A stretch of 64,000 bases of DNA, from NCBI RefSeq assembly GCF_000722685.1, contig NZ_JPFV01000012.1, forward strand, positions 124,001 to 188,000, in the 5' to 3' direction. Of this stretch, positions 1 through 8,762 are shown in pieces; the stretch's first letter is position 1; each line of letters starts with the position of its first letter. The stretch comes from Streptococcus mitis (GTDB lineage: Bacteria > Bacillota > Bacilli > Lactobacillales > Streptococcaceae). The notes beneath the pieces are model-generated. The model was not told the origin of the DNA, made no database searches, and worked only from the letters and a program-made list of their open reading frames with translations. The position numbers and the translations under genes were made by a program.

Positions 1-885
1 CCCTTCATAGAGCTGTTGGGCAACCATCATGGTTTTTCGAGTACGGAAGTTAATTTTATTGGCAGCATCCATCTGCATGGATGAAGTGGTATAGGGTAAA
101 GGAGCATTGCGTTTGCGCTCTTTCTTATCTACCTGATCCACTGAAAAGTCTTTACTCGTCAGACGAGACAAAATTTCCTTGACCTCGTCATTGCTAGTCA
201 GTTTCAGTTTTTTACCGTCTACTCCATAGAAGGAAGCCTGAAATTGCTTGGTTCCCTTTTTAAAGATACCATCAATTGTCCAGTATTCTTCAGGCTTAAA
301 GGCATTGATTTCATTCTCACGATCAATGATTAGCTTAAGCGCAATAGACTGAACACGACCTGCTGACAAGCCCTTCTTGACCTTTTTCCACAAAATAGGC
401 GAAATCGAATAGCCTACCAAGCGATCCAAGACACGACGAGCCTGTTGGGCATCAACCAAGTCCATATCAATCTTGCGTGGTTCTTTAAAAGCATTTTTGA
501 CAGCATCCTTGGTGATTTCATTGAAGACCACACGGTTGGCATCATTTTCATCCAAGTTGAGAATATGGGCCAAATGCCAAGAAATCGCTTCTCCTTCACG
601 GTCCGGGTCACTCGCCAGAAAGACTTTATTAGCTTTTTTGGCTTCTTTTTTCAAGTCATTGATAAGAGGACCTTTTCCTCGGATATTGATATATTGCGGT
701 TCATAATTATTTTCAATATCGACTGACATACTGGATTTCTTCAAATCACGGATATGCCCGACACTGGCTAAAACCTTGTAGTTTCTGCCTAGATATTTTT
801 CAATCGTCTTAGCCTTAGCAGGCGACTCCACGATTACTAGATTTTTTTTAACTGTTGATTTTTTCTTTTTTGTTGCCGTAGCCAC
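1..885 (-). CDS. topA: DNA topoisomerase I, N-terminal part (gene runs off the window)
   Basis: Type IA topoisomerase that relaxes negatively supercoiled DNA through a transient 5'-phosphotyrosine break. The reading frame begins at a GTG codon (885) preceded by AAGGTG and gives [10 protein letters not shown], a lysine-rich start, followed by the Toprim signature [17 protein letters not shown] and the acidic [12 protein letters not shown] motif. The frame stays open to base 1 with the order expected of TopA, including the [12 protein letters not shown] and LSAGRVQS blocks. The active-site tyrosine and the C-terminal domain lie outside the window. An eight-base A run near codon 14 is intact here, in contrast to contracted runs in several neighbours. 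The same gene lies beside dprA in pneumococci. Identification is certain; only the 3' end is missing. Confidence 0.95.
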   Translation of the reverse strand, partial: MATATKKKKSTVKKNLVIVESPAKAKTIEKYLGRNYKVLASVGHIRDLKKSSMSVDIENNYEPQYINIRGKGPLINDLKKEAKKANKVFLASDPDREGEAISWHLAHILNLDENDANRVVFNEITKDAVKNAFKEPRKIDMDLVDAQQARRVLDRLVGYSISPILWKKVKKGLSAGRVQSIALKLIIDRENEINAFKPEEYWTIDGIFKKGTKQFQASFYGVDGKKLKLTSNDEVKEILSRLTSKDFSVDQVDKKERKRNAPLPYTTSSMQMDAANKINFRTRKTMMVAQQLYEG

Positions 886-1000
886 AGTATCACACCTTTT
901 CAAAGTAATAAACTTTATAAAGTGTAAACCATTTTGCCATAACTGTCAAGACTTAGCTCCTATATAGAAGAAAAGTTTGTTTAGAAAGAGAAATTTCGTC

Positions 1001-1804
1001 TTAAAATTCAAATTCCGCAAGAACATCCTTCCCACTTGTAACCAATTTTGCTCCTTCTTGAATCAAATGATGGCAACCATCTGATAATCCATCTAAAATG
1101 CTACCAGGAATAGCAAAGACATCGCGCCCTTCTTCCATTGCTCGCTCACAGGTAATGAGACTACCTGAACGCATCTTAGCCTCTGCTACAATTACACCAC
1201 GACAAAGTCCAGCAATGATGCGATTACGGGCAGGAAAATGAAATTTCAGAGGTTGTTCACCAGGTCCATACTCGCTGAGAATCAGATGATCATTGCCGAT
1301 GTAGTCTTGCAAACGTTTATTGGCTTTAGGATAAAACACATCCAGACCTGTTCCAATCACTGCAATGGTTTTTCCGCCGTTCTGAAGAGCTGCCATATGG
1401 GCTGCTGTGTCAATCCCCTTGGCTAATCCACTGACGATAACCAGTTCATTTTCCAAACCTTGAATAACTTTTTCAACTGACTTAGCTCCCTGTTTGCTAC
1501 AAGCACGACTGCCCACGACCGCTACCTTAGAAAATTTCAAGAGGTCAAGATTTCCCTTGTAAAATAAAAGCGCAGGTGTATCGTATATTTCACTCAAATC
1601 CCAAGGGTAACAGTCATCTAAAATAGAGAAAGATGGAAACTTTTGAAATTCTTTCTCCAAATGCGCATCGTCTATCTGAAAATAACGTTCCATAAAAACA
1701 GCTGGATTTCGGCAACCTGATATATCTGCAATATCACCTAACAACAGTTCTTGATCGACATTTTCACCATATTCTAGGACCTTCAAAACCTGTTGATTGC
1801 TCAA
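1001..1804 (-). CDS. dprA: DNA processing protein DprA, N-terminus disrupted by a frameshift
   Basis: DprA protects incoming single-stranded DNA during natural transformation, loads RecA on it, and in pneumococcus also binds ComE to shut off competence. The frame holds the Rossmann-like core: GSRACSKQGAKS near residue 98, SGLAKGIDTAAH near 125, and the FPARNRIIAGL and MRSGSLIT blocks. The family protein is about 282 residues. Here the main frame has only a TTG start at 1804 and encodes 267. The natural ATG at 1848, with a GGAG site upstream, encodes MKITNYEIYKLK in another frame and reaches a stop right after a six-A run (1811-1816). Adding one A would join the frames as ...YKLKKSGLSNQQ. Either translation starts weakly at TTG without the first 15 residues, or the gene is inactive, or the base is a sequencing error. 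Confidence 0.9.
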   Translation of the reverse strand: MSNQQVLKVLEYGENVDQELLLGDIADISGCRNPAVFMERYFQIDDAHLEKEFQKFPSFSILDDCYPWDLSEIYDTPALLFYKGNLDLLKFSKVAVVGSRACSKQGAKSVEKVIQGLENELVIVSGLAKGIDTAAHMAALQNGGKTIAVIGTGLDVFYPKANKRLQDYIGNDHLILSEYGPGEQPLKFHFPARNRIIAGLCRGVIVAEAKMRSGSLITCERAMEEGRDVFAIPGSILDGLSDGCHHLIQEGAKLVTSGKDVLAEFEF

Positions 1805-1935
1805 ACCCGATTTTTTAACTTATAGATTTCATAGTTTGTGATTTTCATGAATATCTCCATTTCTTTTTCTACTCATCTATTTATTCGTAAAAAATCAAAA
1901 AAACATCCGACTATTTTAGCCAGATGTTGAAATCT

Positions 1936-2625
1936 TTAATTTTCGTTTTTAAGAATTTCTTCTAATTTATGATAATCTTGGACACTATCGATCTCATAGA
2001 TGCTATTGCCTTCTAATTCTTCAACATAGACATCCAGCTCTTTGATATTATCCTTAACCATATTGTCCCAATAGAGATCAACAAATTCTCCACTTGCATA
2101 AGCCTTATCGATAAAGCTGACAATCTTTTCTGCAGTTGGAGCATCCCAGAAGGATACGCCACTAAGGATACGACCTGCCTTGCTATCAACAATAATGTCT
2201 TGAACCTTATAGTCATCTCCATAGACCAAGAACCATTCGTTGGTACAATCTTCACGATAGACACTAAAATAAGTCGAACGAGTCAAATCATTGCGGAACA
2301 TATTTTTAAAGAGATAATTATCGGCATCAATAACATAGCTATTGGCCAATTCTTCTTTTACAAGATAGAGAGAGTAAAAGTTATTGTAGTCAGCGTATTT
2401 ATCATTGAAGACGAGGCGAACCCCATATTTTTCTTTCAAGTAATCGAATTGTTCTTTAAGGTAACCAACGATGATGATGATGTCATGGATCCCTTTTTCT
2501 TTGAGAAACTCAATTTGGTATTCAATCAAAGGTTTTTGATTAACCTGAACCAAGGCTTTAGGGGTATTTTCAGTCATAGGACGCAAGCGAGTTCCCAATC
2601 CCGCTGCTAAGATGATGGCTTTCAC
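1936..2625 (-). CDS. licC: CTP:phosphocholine cytidylyltransferase LicC
   Basis: LicC converts phosphocholine and CTP to CDP-choline, the donor used to decorate teichoic and lipoteichoic acid. The 229-residue protein has the nucleotidyltransferase signature LAAGLGTRLRPMT at residues 6-18 with the conserved lysine of TPKALV, and matches the pneumococcal protein in length. It is the last gene of the minus-strand lic1 operon tarI-tarJ-licA-licB-licC; its start lies 11 bp after the licB stop, with an AAAGGAG site overlapping the licB end. No oddity is visible. Cytoplasmic; identification is secure from motif, length and operon context. Confidence 0.95.
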   Translation of the reverse strand: MKAIILAAGLGTRLRPMTENTPKALVQVNQKPLIEYQIEFLKEKGIHDIIIIVGYLKEQFDYLKEKYGVRLVFNDKYADYNNFYSLYLVKEELANSYVIDADNYLFKNMFRNDLTRSTYFSVYREDCTNEWFLVYGDDYKVQDIIVDSKAGRILSGVSFWDAPTAEKIVSFIDKAYASGEFVDLYWDNMVKDNIKELDVYVEELEGNSIYEIDSVQDYHKLEEILKNEN

Positions 2626-2636
2626 ACGAATCTCCT

Positions 2637-3515
2637 TTATTCTTTAATAATAATATAAACTCCAGCAATGACGACAAGTGACGTAATAATTGTCAGCATA
2701 TCTAGCGGTGCACCCAAGAAAACAACTGCAAACAAGACTGTCCAAACTACATAACTCACGTTCAAACCTGTAGCCTTGGCTGGTTGCAAGCGATTGATAG
2801 CGATATAATAAGCCAAGTAGGAAATCATATCAAAGGCTGCAAAGACAATCATAAGACCTAGCAATTGTCCATTGGCCACTTCTGCAAATGACTGATGAGA
2901 GAAGAGCACAATCACAAGATAGGACAAGAATGAAGTCACTTGACGAATTAAGAGGGCTTCGATTTCACTTAATTCACTTTCCATGGCAAAGGAGCTAAGA
3001 ACACTCTCACTTCCCCATGCAATAGCACAAACTAAAGCACAGAGAATACCAATGTAGAAGGAATTGACCTGTTCAACCTTATAGGTCTGAGCAATAATCC
3101 CTGCAATAATCAAGACAATCCCAAACACAGTATTTTTCGAAATCTTGTGCTTCAAAAAGAAGAAAGCCAATAAAACTGAAATCGCAGGATAAATAGCCGA
3201 TACTGATGAAGCTAAGGAACTTCCGATATACTTAACCGCATAAAGATTGGCCTGCATACCGATAGGGCCTGCCAGCAAGGCTCCGATGATAACACTAACA
3301 TTGCGAATATTTAAGAAAATTGAGAGACGAACTTTGCCTTCTTTTACCAAGAGAAAAGCTAGTAAGATAAAGATACTCAAGAAATCGTGAGCAGCGGCCA
3401 CCACAAAGGGCGACAAATCTGTAAAAATCGAAAAGATATAAGCACTAATCGTTAGACCTAAACCCCAGAAAATACCTGAGAGTAGTCCAAAAGAAACTCC
3501 ATTTTTATTTTTCAT
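2637..3515 (-). CDS. licB: Choline transporter LicB (EamA/DMT family)
   Basis: Membrane permease for choline uptake, feeding LicA. About 292 residues with ten hydrophobic segments in the two-fold EamA arrangement, nearly all of the protein being membrane-embedded. The start is placed at 3515 (MKNKNGVSFG) because GGAGG lies at good spacing upstream; a longer frame from 3527 adds four residues and would cover that ribosome site. The start overlaps the 3' end of licA by 11 bp, implying translational coupling. Choline dependence of mitis-group streptococci relies on this lic1 set together with tacF. Confidence 0.93.
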   Translation of the reverse strand: MKNKNGVSFGLLSGIFWGLGLTISAYIFSIFTDLSPFVVAAAHDFLSIFILLAFLLVKEGKVRLSIFLNIRNVSVIIGALLAGPIGMQANLYAVKYIGSSLASSVSAIYPAISVLLAFFFLKHKISKNTVFGIVLIIAGIIAQTYKVEQVNSFYIGILCALVCAIAWGSESVLSSFAMESELSEIEALLIRQVTSFLSYLVIVLFSHQSFAEVANGQLLGLMIVFAAFDMISYLAYYIAINRLQPAKATGLNVSYVVWTVLFAVVFLGAPLDMLTIITSLVVIAGVYIIIKE

Positions 3516-4374
3516 CAGAACCTCCATAATAAGCCAAACCTTTAACAGCTCTTTGGTAACGACTCACACCATAGTCACCAAAATCTGCACCTTGCTCTTC
3601 TTTGTAGACTGTCCATAGACTCCAAATAGCATCTTGTAAAATTTTATAAATGGCAATCTTTTCACGAGAGACAGGTGTTTGCTCACTCTCATAGTGAGAT
3701 AAGAAAGTTTCTTCCTCTTGACGAGTGAATTCAGACTCTAAAAAGAGGGCAGCCAAATCCCACATTGGATCATTCATTGATGAATATTCCCAGTCAATCA
3801 GATAAAGTCGTCCTTGAGGTGATTCGATAAAGTTTTCAGGCACCAAATCGATATGACAAGATTTTCTGTCAACACCTAAGTCAGCCAGTCTTTTCTCTAA
3901 GGAGAAGACTTCTTTTCTAACTGCTTCATAGTTAGCATAAGGAATTTTTTCCTCAATCAAAGATTCGTATTTTTTGATTTCTTCAAAAGGAGCAAATTCT
4001 CCCCTTAATTCCTTGCCAGAAGCATGAATGGTTTGTAAAATTGGAGCAATTTTATCAAATTTTGTCTTGATTGACGTTGAATCCAGCGTAATCGCAGATT
4101 CGATATACTCATTTACTTTGATACCAGCTTCAATATCAAAAAGATAATTTTTTACATCTAAGTCTAAATCCTTTAGTAGTTCAAGATTGTACTTTTCATC
4201 TTGACGATTGATCAGCTTTTCTGTCCCCTTACCAAAGAACTTAACAATGTACTGCTTATTTGTTGTTTTGACCAAATAGTTTTGATTGGTCATTCCCCCC
4301 AGTTGTTCAACACTGAGGACTTCCTCTTCTTGACTAAGCAAGGAAGAAATTTTTTCTTTAATGATTTTCTCCAC
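3505..4374 (-). CDS. licA: Choline kinase LicA
   Basis: Phosphorylates choline to phosphocholine in the first cytoplasmic step of the CDP-choline route. The 289-residue protein has the aminoglycoside phosphotransferase/choline kinase fold: an N-terminal lobe with YIVKFFGKG, the Brenner-type catalytic motif HIDLVPEN with H174, D176 and N181, and the metal-binding LIDWEYSSMND with D194. It lies between tarJ (17 bp upstream) and licB (overlapping). Length and motifs match the pneumococcal choline kinase. No defects are visible. Confidence 0.95.
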   Translation of the reverse strand: MEKIIKEKISSLLSQEEEVLSVEQLGGMTNQNYLVKTTNKQYIVKFFGKGTEKLINRQDEKYNLELLKDLDLDVKNYLFDIEAGIKVNEYIESAITLDSTSIKTKFDKIAPILQTIHASGKELRGEFAPFEEIKKYESLIEEKIPYANYEAVRKEVFSLEKRLADLGVDRKSCHIDLVPENFIESPQGRLYLIDWEYSSMNDPMWDLAALFLESEFTRQEEETFLSHYESEQTPVSREKIAIYKILQDAIWSLWTVYKEEQGADFGDYGVSRYQRAVKGLAYYGGSDEK

Positions 4375-4390
4375 AATTAACCTCCAGCAC

Positions 4391-5413
4391 TTATACTTCC
4401 CACTTAAACACTGTTTTAAAGGCTGTGTTTAAATCGGTAGCAAAGACACGGTGAATATCTTTAATTTCTCTTACAGGTTCTTCTAGATAAAGGATATTTT
4501 TAAGACGATTGGCAAATTTCTTGACTTCCATCATTTGGATAGCATTTTCAAAATCAATGCGACCAGAACGAGAGGACCCAACCAAGAGCAAGCCTTTTTC
4601 TAAGGCATCACGTGTATTGAGAGTGACTTTATACTCGCTAACACCCATCATGAGAATCGTTCCCTGAGGACGAATGTAGCGAATCAAATCATTAATAGCT
4701 GGTCCAGTACCATCACCACCACAACACTCAAAAGCATGGTCAAAGGCCAAATCTTCAGGAATATTATCAGTAATATAACATTCTTTAGCAAAAGAGAAGA
4801 GTTCCAATTTTTCCCAGTGACGACCAATAACCACAATCTCTGCTTCTGGAAAAGTATAATTGATAATATTGGCAACTACAAAAGCTAAACTTCCATCTCC
4901 GATAACGGCGATTCGGTCACGCTTGCTGTGAGCAAGAGTCAGTAAGCGATTCATGGCGTGCATACCAACACTGACAAACTCTGTAATGGCTGCAACCGTG
5001 TCTTCAATGGCATCATAAGCCACCACACGGTTTTTAGGGAGAGAAACAAACTCTCTCATAAAGCCATCAAAGCCACTAGACAAGAAATGGGTCCCGGTCA
5101 TGTAGTTCTCATAGAATTCTTCATCGCTCTGCATAGGAGGCTGATTGGGAATCATGACAACTTTTTGCCCAACCTCATAGGTTCCTGTCGGATCAGAAAT
5201 AACGGTTCCACATGACTCGTGAATCATTGCCATTGGAAGTTTTTTATTCAAAATCTTTGGATCCCGTTTTCCTTGATAGTAACGCTGATCCGCATGACAG
5301 ACCGCCATATAATTAGGGCGGATGAGGATATGATTCTCTTGGTCAATATCCTCTTCCTGGTATTTGACGTTGATAAACTTAGGTTTAGTCAGTTGATAAA
5401 TTTGATTAATCAT
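4391..5413 (-). CDS. tarJ: Ribulose-5-phosphate reductase TarJ (teichoic acid ribitol pathway)
   Basis: Zinc-type medium-chain alcohol dehydrogenase that reduces ribulose 5-phosphate to ribitol 5-phosphate, the substrate for TarI. The start is taken at 5413 (MINQIYQLTK), just after the tarI stop, giving 340 residues; an upstream start at 5431 would lie inside tarI. A nucleotide-binding segment AVIGDGSLAFVVANI lies mid-protein, a zinc-site region MAVCHADQRYY lies near residue 37, and AFECCGGDGTG further on. It forms one cistron chain with tarI and lic1, supplying ribitol and choline decorations for the same polymer. Confidence 0.93.
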   Translation of the reverse strand: MINQIYQLTKPKFINVKYQEEDIDQENHILIRPNYMAVCHADQRYYQGKRDPKILNKKLPMAMIHESCGTVISDPTGTYEVGQKVVMIPNQPPMQSDEEFYENYMTGTHFLSSGFDGFMREFVSLPKNRVVAYDAIEDTVAAITEFVSVGMHAMNRLLTLAHSKRDRIAVIGDGSLAFVVANIINYTFPEAEIVVIGRHWEKLELFSFAKECYITDNIPEDLAFDHAFECCGGDGTGPAINDLIRYIRPQGTILMMGVSEYKVTLNTRDALEKGLLLVGSSRSGRIDFENAIQMMEVKKFANRLKNILYLEEPVREIKDIHRVFATDLNTAFKTVFKWEV

Positions 5414-5417
5414 ATCA

Positions 5418-6125
5418 CTAGTCTTTCTCAATCATACTTTTTGCAATCTTCAAATCTGTCACTGTTGTGATTTTTAGATTTGAGTATTCCCCCTTAGCCA
5501 AGGCCACATCTTTTCCTTTGATCACAAAGATTTTACATGCATCTGTCAAGATTTCCTTCTCTTCAGCAGAGAGAGAACCGTAAAGGTCCATGAAGTCCTT
5601 GCAACGGAACGTTTGAGGTGTTTGTCCTTGATAGAGGTGAGCACGATTTGGAATATCTGTAATGAATTGACCATTAGTGCTTTCAACGATAGTATCAACC
5701 GCTTCTACCACTGTGTCCACTGCGTCATGATTTTGAGCAAGTTGGATATTATCCTGAATCATGCGAAGCGTAATAAACGGACGAACAGAATCGTGGGTAA
5801 CAACGATGTCCTCTGGTGTAAGCGGACGATAATCATCGATGGCTTCAATGATTTTCTCAATACTTGTATTGCGGTCAGCACCACCTTTTGTGATGATGAT
5901 ACGATCCTTATGAAGAGGTAGATATTTATCTACAAGATCCTCTGCATGGGAAACCCAGTCTCCATGAACACCAACTACAATTTTTTCAATGCTTGGTTCC
6001 AAGACAAATTTTTCAATTGTATGAATCAAAATAGGTCGATCACCTAGCTCTAAAAATTGTTTTGGCAAATTACTAATTCCCATGCGAGTACCAGTTCCAC
6101 CGGCAAGAATTCCTGCATAAATCAT
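5418..6125 (-). CDS. tarI: Ribitol-5-phosphate cytidylyltransferase TarI
   Basis: Makes CDP-ribitol from CTP and ribitol 5-phosphate for teichoic acid synthesis. The 235-residue protein begins MIYAGILAGGTGTRMG with the IspD/TarI nucleotide-binding loop, and has the VTHDSVRPF segment near residue 110 and the LYQGQTPQTFR segment near 165 typical of this family. It is the first gene of the minus-strand lic1 operon; its upstream region carries a CiaR-type direct repeat and a -10-like sequence. The start ATG is preceded by AAAGGAGAA. Identification is firm. Confidence 0.94.
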   Translation of the reverse strand: MIYAGILAGGTGTRMGISNLPKQFLELGDRPILIHTIEKFVLEPSIEKIVVGVHGDWVSHAEDLVDKYLPLHKDRIIITKGGADRNTSIEKIIEAIDDYRPLTPEDIVVTHDSVRPFITLRMIQDNIQLAQNHDAVDTVVEAVDTIVESTNGQFITDIPNRAHLYQGQTPQTFRCKDFMDLYGSLSAEEKEILTDACKIFVIKGKDVALAKGEYSNLKITTVTDLKIAKSMIEKD

Positions 6126-6335
6126 CTATTTTCTCCTTTGTATTACTAAAAAAACTTATTCTCTCTATTATACCACAATCTAGTCCTATCATGAAAGAAA
6201 TACCGGACCTCCCTTTCTAGAATAGGAGGATTAAGCAGTTCTATATCTTCAAAGAAACTAGCCCATTTCTAGTAATGACTAGGAATTCTGTAGCAATTAC
6301 TAATAAATGGCTGTGAAATTTTAGAGTTCTTCAGA

Positions 6336-6365
6336 ATAATATACTTTCCTTAAAGAAAACTTAAA
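6336..6365 (-). promoter_or_regulatory. CiaR-type direct repeat and promoter of the lic1 operon
   Basis: On the minus strand the sequence reads TTTAAG-TTTTC-TTTAAG (6365 to 6349), an exact TTTAAG-N5-TTTAAG direct repeat as known for CiaR in pneumococcus. TATATT/TATTAT follows between 6343 and 6336 as a candidate -10, somewhat closer than the usual 10 bp. The lic1 operon is a known CiaR target in pneumococcus. The remainder of 6126-6460 holds no gene; only AT-rich promoter sequence for the two divergent loci is visible. Confidence 0.7.
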
Positions 6366-6430
6366 ATTATGCTTTGAAACTTCAAAGGAATCGCTTGACT
6401 TACTACCCTTCATTTCTTATTAGCTAACTT

Positions 6431-6441
6431 TATGATATAAT
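6431..6441 (+). promoter_or_regulatory. Extended -10 promoter of tacF
   Basis: TATG-A-TATAAT forms an extended -10 (TGn before TATAAT at 6436-6441) and no good -35 is seen at 17 bp. The predicted start leaves only about a dozen bases before the tacF ATG at 6461, with GAGGT as the ribosome site. A second distal promoter cannot be excluded. Confidence 0.5.
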
Positions 6442-6460
6442 GAAAAACGAGGTAAATTGA

Positions 6461-7948
6461 ATGAAAAGTATAAAATTAAATGCTCTATCTTATATGGGAA
6501 TTCGTGTCTTAAATATTATTTTTCCCATCCTAACTGGAACCTATGTCGCGCGTGTCTTAGACCGAACTGACTATGGTTACTTCAACTCAGTTGACACTAT
6601 TTTGTCCTTTTTCTTGCCCTTTGCGACATATGGAGTCTATAACTACGGTTTACGGGCCATCAGTAATGTCAAGGATAACAAAAAAGATCTTAATAGAACC
6701 TTCTCTAGTCTTTTTTATTTGTGCATAGCTTGTACAATTTTGACCACTGCTGTCTATATCCTTGCCTATCCTCTCTTCTTTACTGATAATCCAATCATCA
6801 AAAAAGTCTACCTTGTTATGGGAATTCAACTCATTGCCCAGATTTTTTCAATCGAATGGGTCAATGAAGCTCTAGAAAATTACAGTTTTCTTTTTTACAA
6901 GACTGCCTTCATCCGTATCCTGATGCTGGTCTCTATTTTCCTGTTTGTCAAAAATGAGCATGATATTGTTGTCTACACACTTGTGATGAGTTTATCGACA
7001 CTGATTAACTATCTGATTAGTTATTTTTGGATTAAAAGAGACATTAAGCTTGTTAAGATTCACATAAGTGATTTTAAACCGCTCTTTCTCCCTCTAACAG
7101 CCATGTTGGTCTTTGCCAATGCCAATATGCTCTTCACTTTTTTGGATCGTCTCTTCCTCGTTAAAACAGGGATTGATGTCAACGTTAGTTACTACACCAT
7201 GGCTCAACGAATTGTGACCGTTATAGCTGGGGTTGTAACAGGAGCTATCGGAGTGAGTGTGCCTCGTCTCAGTTACTATTTGGGTAAAGGAGACAAAGAA
7301 GCCTATGTTTCCCTGGTTAATAGAGGTAGTCGAATCTTTAACTTCTTTATCATTCCACTGAGTTTTGGACTCATGGTTTTAGGACCAAATGCCATCCTAC
7401 TTTACGGTAGTGAAAAATATATCGGAGGCGGTATCTTAACCTCTCTCTTCGCTTTTCGTACGATTATCCTGGCACTAGATACTATTCTTGGTTCACAAAT
7501 TCTCTTTACAAATGGCTATGAAAAACGTATTACCGTTTACACAGTCTTCGCTGGATTGCTCAATTTGGGCTTGAATAGTCTTCTCTTTTTTAACCAAATC
7601 GTGGCTCCTGAATACTACTTACTGACAACTATGTTGTCAGAGGCCTCTCTACTTGTATTCTATATCATTTTCATCCATAGAAAACAGCTCATCCACTTGG
7701 GACATATCTTCAGCTATACTGGTCGATACTCGCTCTTTTCACTTTCCTTTGTAGCAATTTATTTCCTGATTAATTTCTTGTATCCTGTGGATATGGTCAT
7801 TAATTTGCCATTTTTGATTAATACTGGTTTGATTGTCTTGCTATCAGCCATCTCTTATATTGGACTACTTGTCTTTACCAAAGATAGCATTTTCTATGAA
7901 TTTTTAAACCATGTCCTAGCCTTAAAAAATAAATTCAAAAGATCATAG
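6461..7948 (+). CDS. tacF: Teichoic acid repeat-unit flippase TacF
   Basis: Polytopic MATE/MOP-superfamily polysaccharide transporter of 495 residues with about 14 hydrophobic segments. In pneumococcus TacF moves choline-bearing teichoic acid units across the membrane and determines choline dependence of growth. The start MKSIKLNALSYMGIRV with an amphipathic first helix matches the family. It leads the lic2 operon (tacF-licD1-licD2), transcribed divergently from lic1. The gene is intact; the point changes that confer choline independence cannot be judged without alignment. Confidence 0.93.
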   Translation: MKSIKLNALSYMGIRVLNIIFPILTGTYVARVLDRTDYGYFNSVDTILSFFLPFATYGVYNYGLRAISNVKDNKKDLNRTFSSLFYLCIACTILTTAVYILAYPLFFTDNPIIKKVYLVMGIQLIAQIFSIEWVNEALENYSFLFYKTAFIRILMLVSIFLFVKNEHDIVVYTLVMSLSTLINYLISYFWIKRDIKLVKIHISDFKPLFLPLTAMLVFANANMLFTFLDRLFLVKTGIDVNVSYYTMAQRIVTVIAGVVTGAIGVSVPRLSYYLGKGDKEAYVSLVNRGSRIFNFFIIPLSFGLMVLGPNAILLYGSEKYIGGGILTSLFAFRTIILALDTILGSQILFTNGYEKRITVYTVFAGLLNLGLNSLLFFNQIVAPEYYLLTTMLSEASLLVFYIIFIHRKQLIHLGHIFSYTGRYSLFSLSFVAIYFLINFLYPVDMVINLPFLINTGLIVLLSAISYIGLLVFTKDSIFYEFLNHVLALKNKFKRS

Positions 7949-7957
7949 GAGTATAGA

Positions 7958-8761
7958 ATGAAACAACTAACCATTGAAGATGCCAAACAAATTGAATTAG
8001 AAATTTTGGATTATATTGATACTCTCTGTAAAAAGCACAATATCAACTATATTATTAACTACGGTACTCTGATTGGGGCGGTTCGACATGAGGGCTTTAT
8101 CCCTTGGGACGATGATATTGATCTATCCATGCCTCGAGAAGACTACCAACGATTTATTAACATTTTTCAAAAGGAAAAAAGCAAATATAAGCTCCTATCC
8201 CTAGAAACAGATAGGAACTACTTTAACAACTTTATCAAAATCACCGACAGTACTACTAAAATAATCGATACTCGAAATACGAAAACCTATGAGTCCGGTG
8301 TTTTTATCGACATTTTCCCCATGGATCGCTTTGATGATCCTAAGGTCATTGATACTTGTTATAAACTGGAAAGTTTTAAACTTCTGTCTTTCAGTAAACA
8401 CAAAAATATTGTCTATAAGGATAGCCTTTTAAAAGATTGGATACGAACGGCCTTTTGGTTGCTCCTTCGACCTGTTTCTCCTCGTTACTTCGCACATAAA
8501 ATAGAGAAAAAAATTCAAAAATATAGTCGTGAGAATGGTCAATATATAGCCTTTATCCCTTCTAAATTTAAGGAAAAGGAAGTCTTCCCAAGTGGTACCT
8601 TCGATAAAACAATCGATTTAGCCTTTGAAAATTTAAGCCTTCCAGCACCTGAAAAATTTGATACTATTTTGACTCAATTTTATGGGGATTATATGACCTT
8701 GCCACCTGAAGAAAAACGCTTCTACAGTCATGAATTTCATGCCTACAAATTGGAGGATTAG
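7958..8761 (+). CDS. licD1: Phosphorylcholine transferase LicD1
   Basis: LicD-family phosphotransferase (267 residues) that transfers phosphocholine from CDP-choline to N-acetylgalactosamine of the teichoic acid unit on the cytoplasmic side. The family core is clear: YGTLIGAVRHEGFIPWDDDIDL near residues 35-56, including the DDDID metal-binding cluster, and a second FIDIFPMDRF segment near 110. The gene starts 9 bp after tacF with GGAG upstream. It is paralogous to the next gene, indicating a tandem duplication. Which of the two corresponds to pneumococcal LicD1 rests on position only. Confidence 0.92.
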   Translation: MKQLTIEDAKQIELEILDYIDTLCKKHNINYIINYGTLIGAVRHEGFIPWDDDIDLSMPREDYQRFINIFQKEKSKYKLLSLETDRNYFNNFIKITDSTTKIIDTRNTKTYESGVFIDIFPMDRFDDPKVIDTCYKLESFKLLSFSKHKNIVYKDSLLKDWIRTAFWLLLRPVSPRYFAHKIEKKIQKYSRENGQYIAFIPSKFKEKEVFPSGTFDKTIDLAFENLSLPAPEKFDTILTQFYGDYMTLPPEEKRFYSHEFHAYKLED

Positions 8762-8762
8762 G

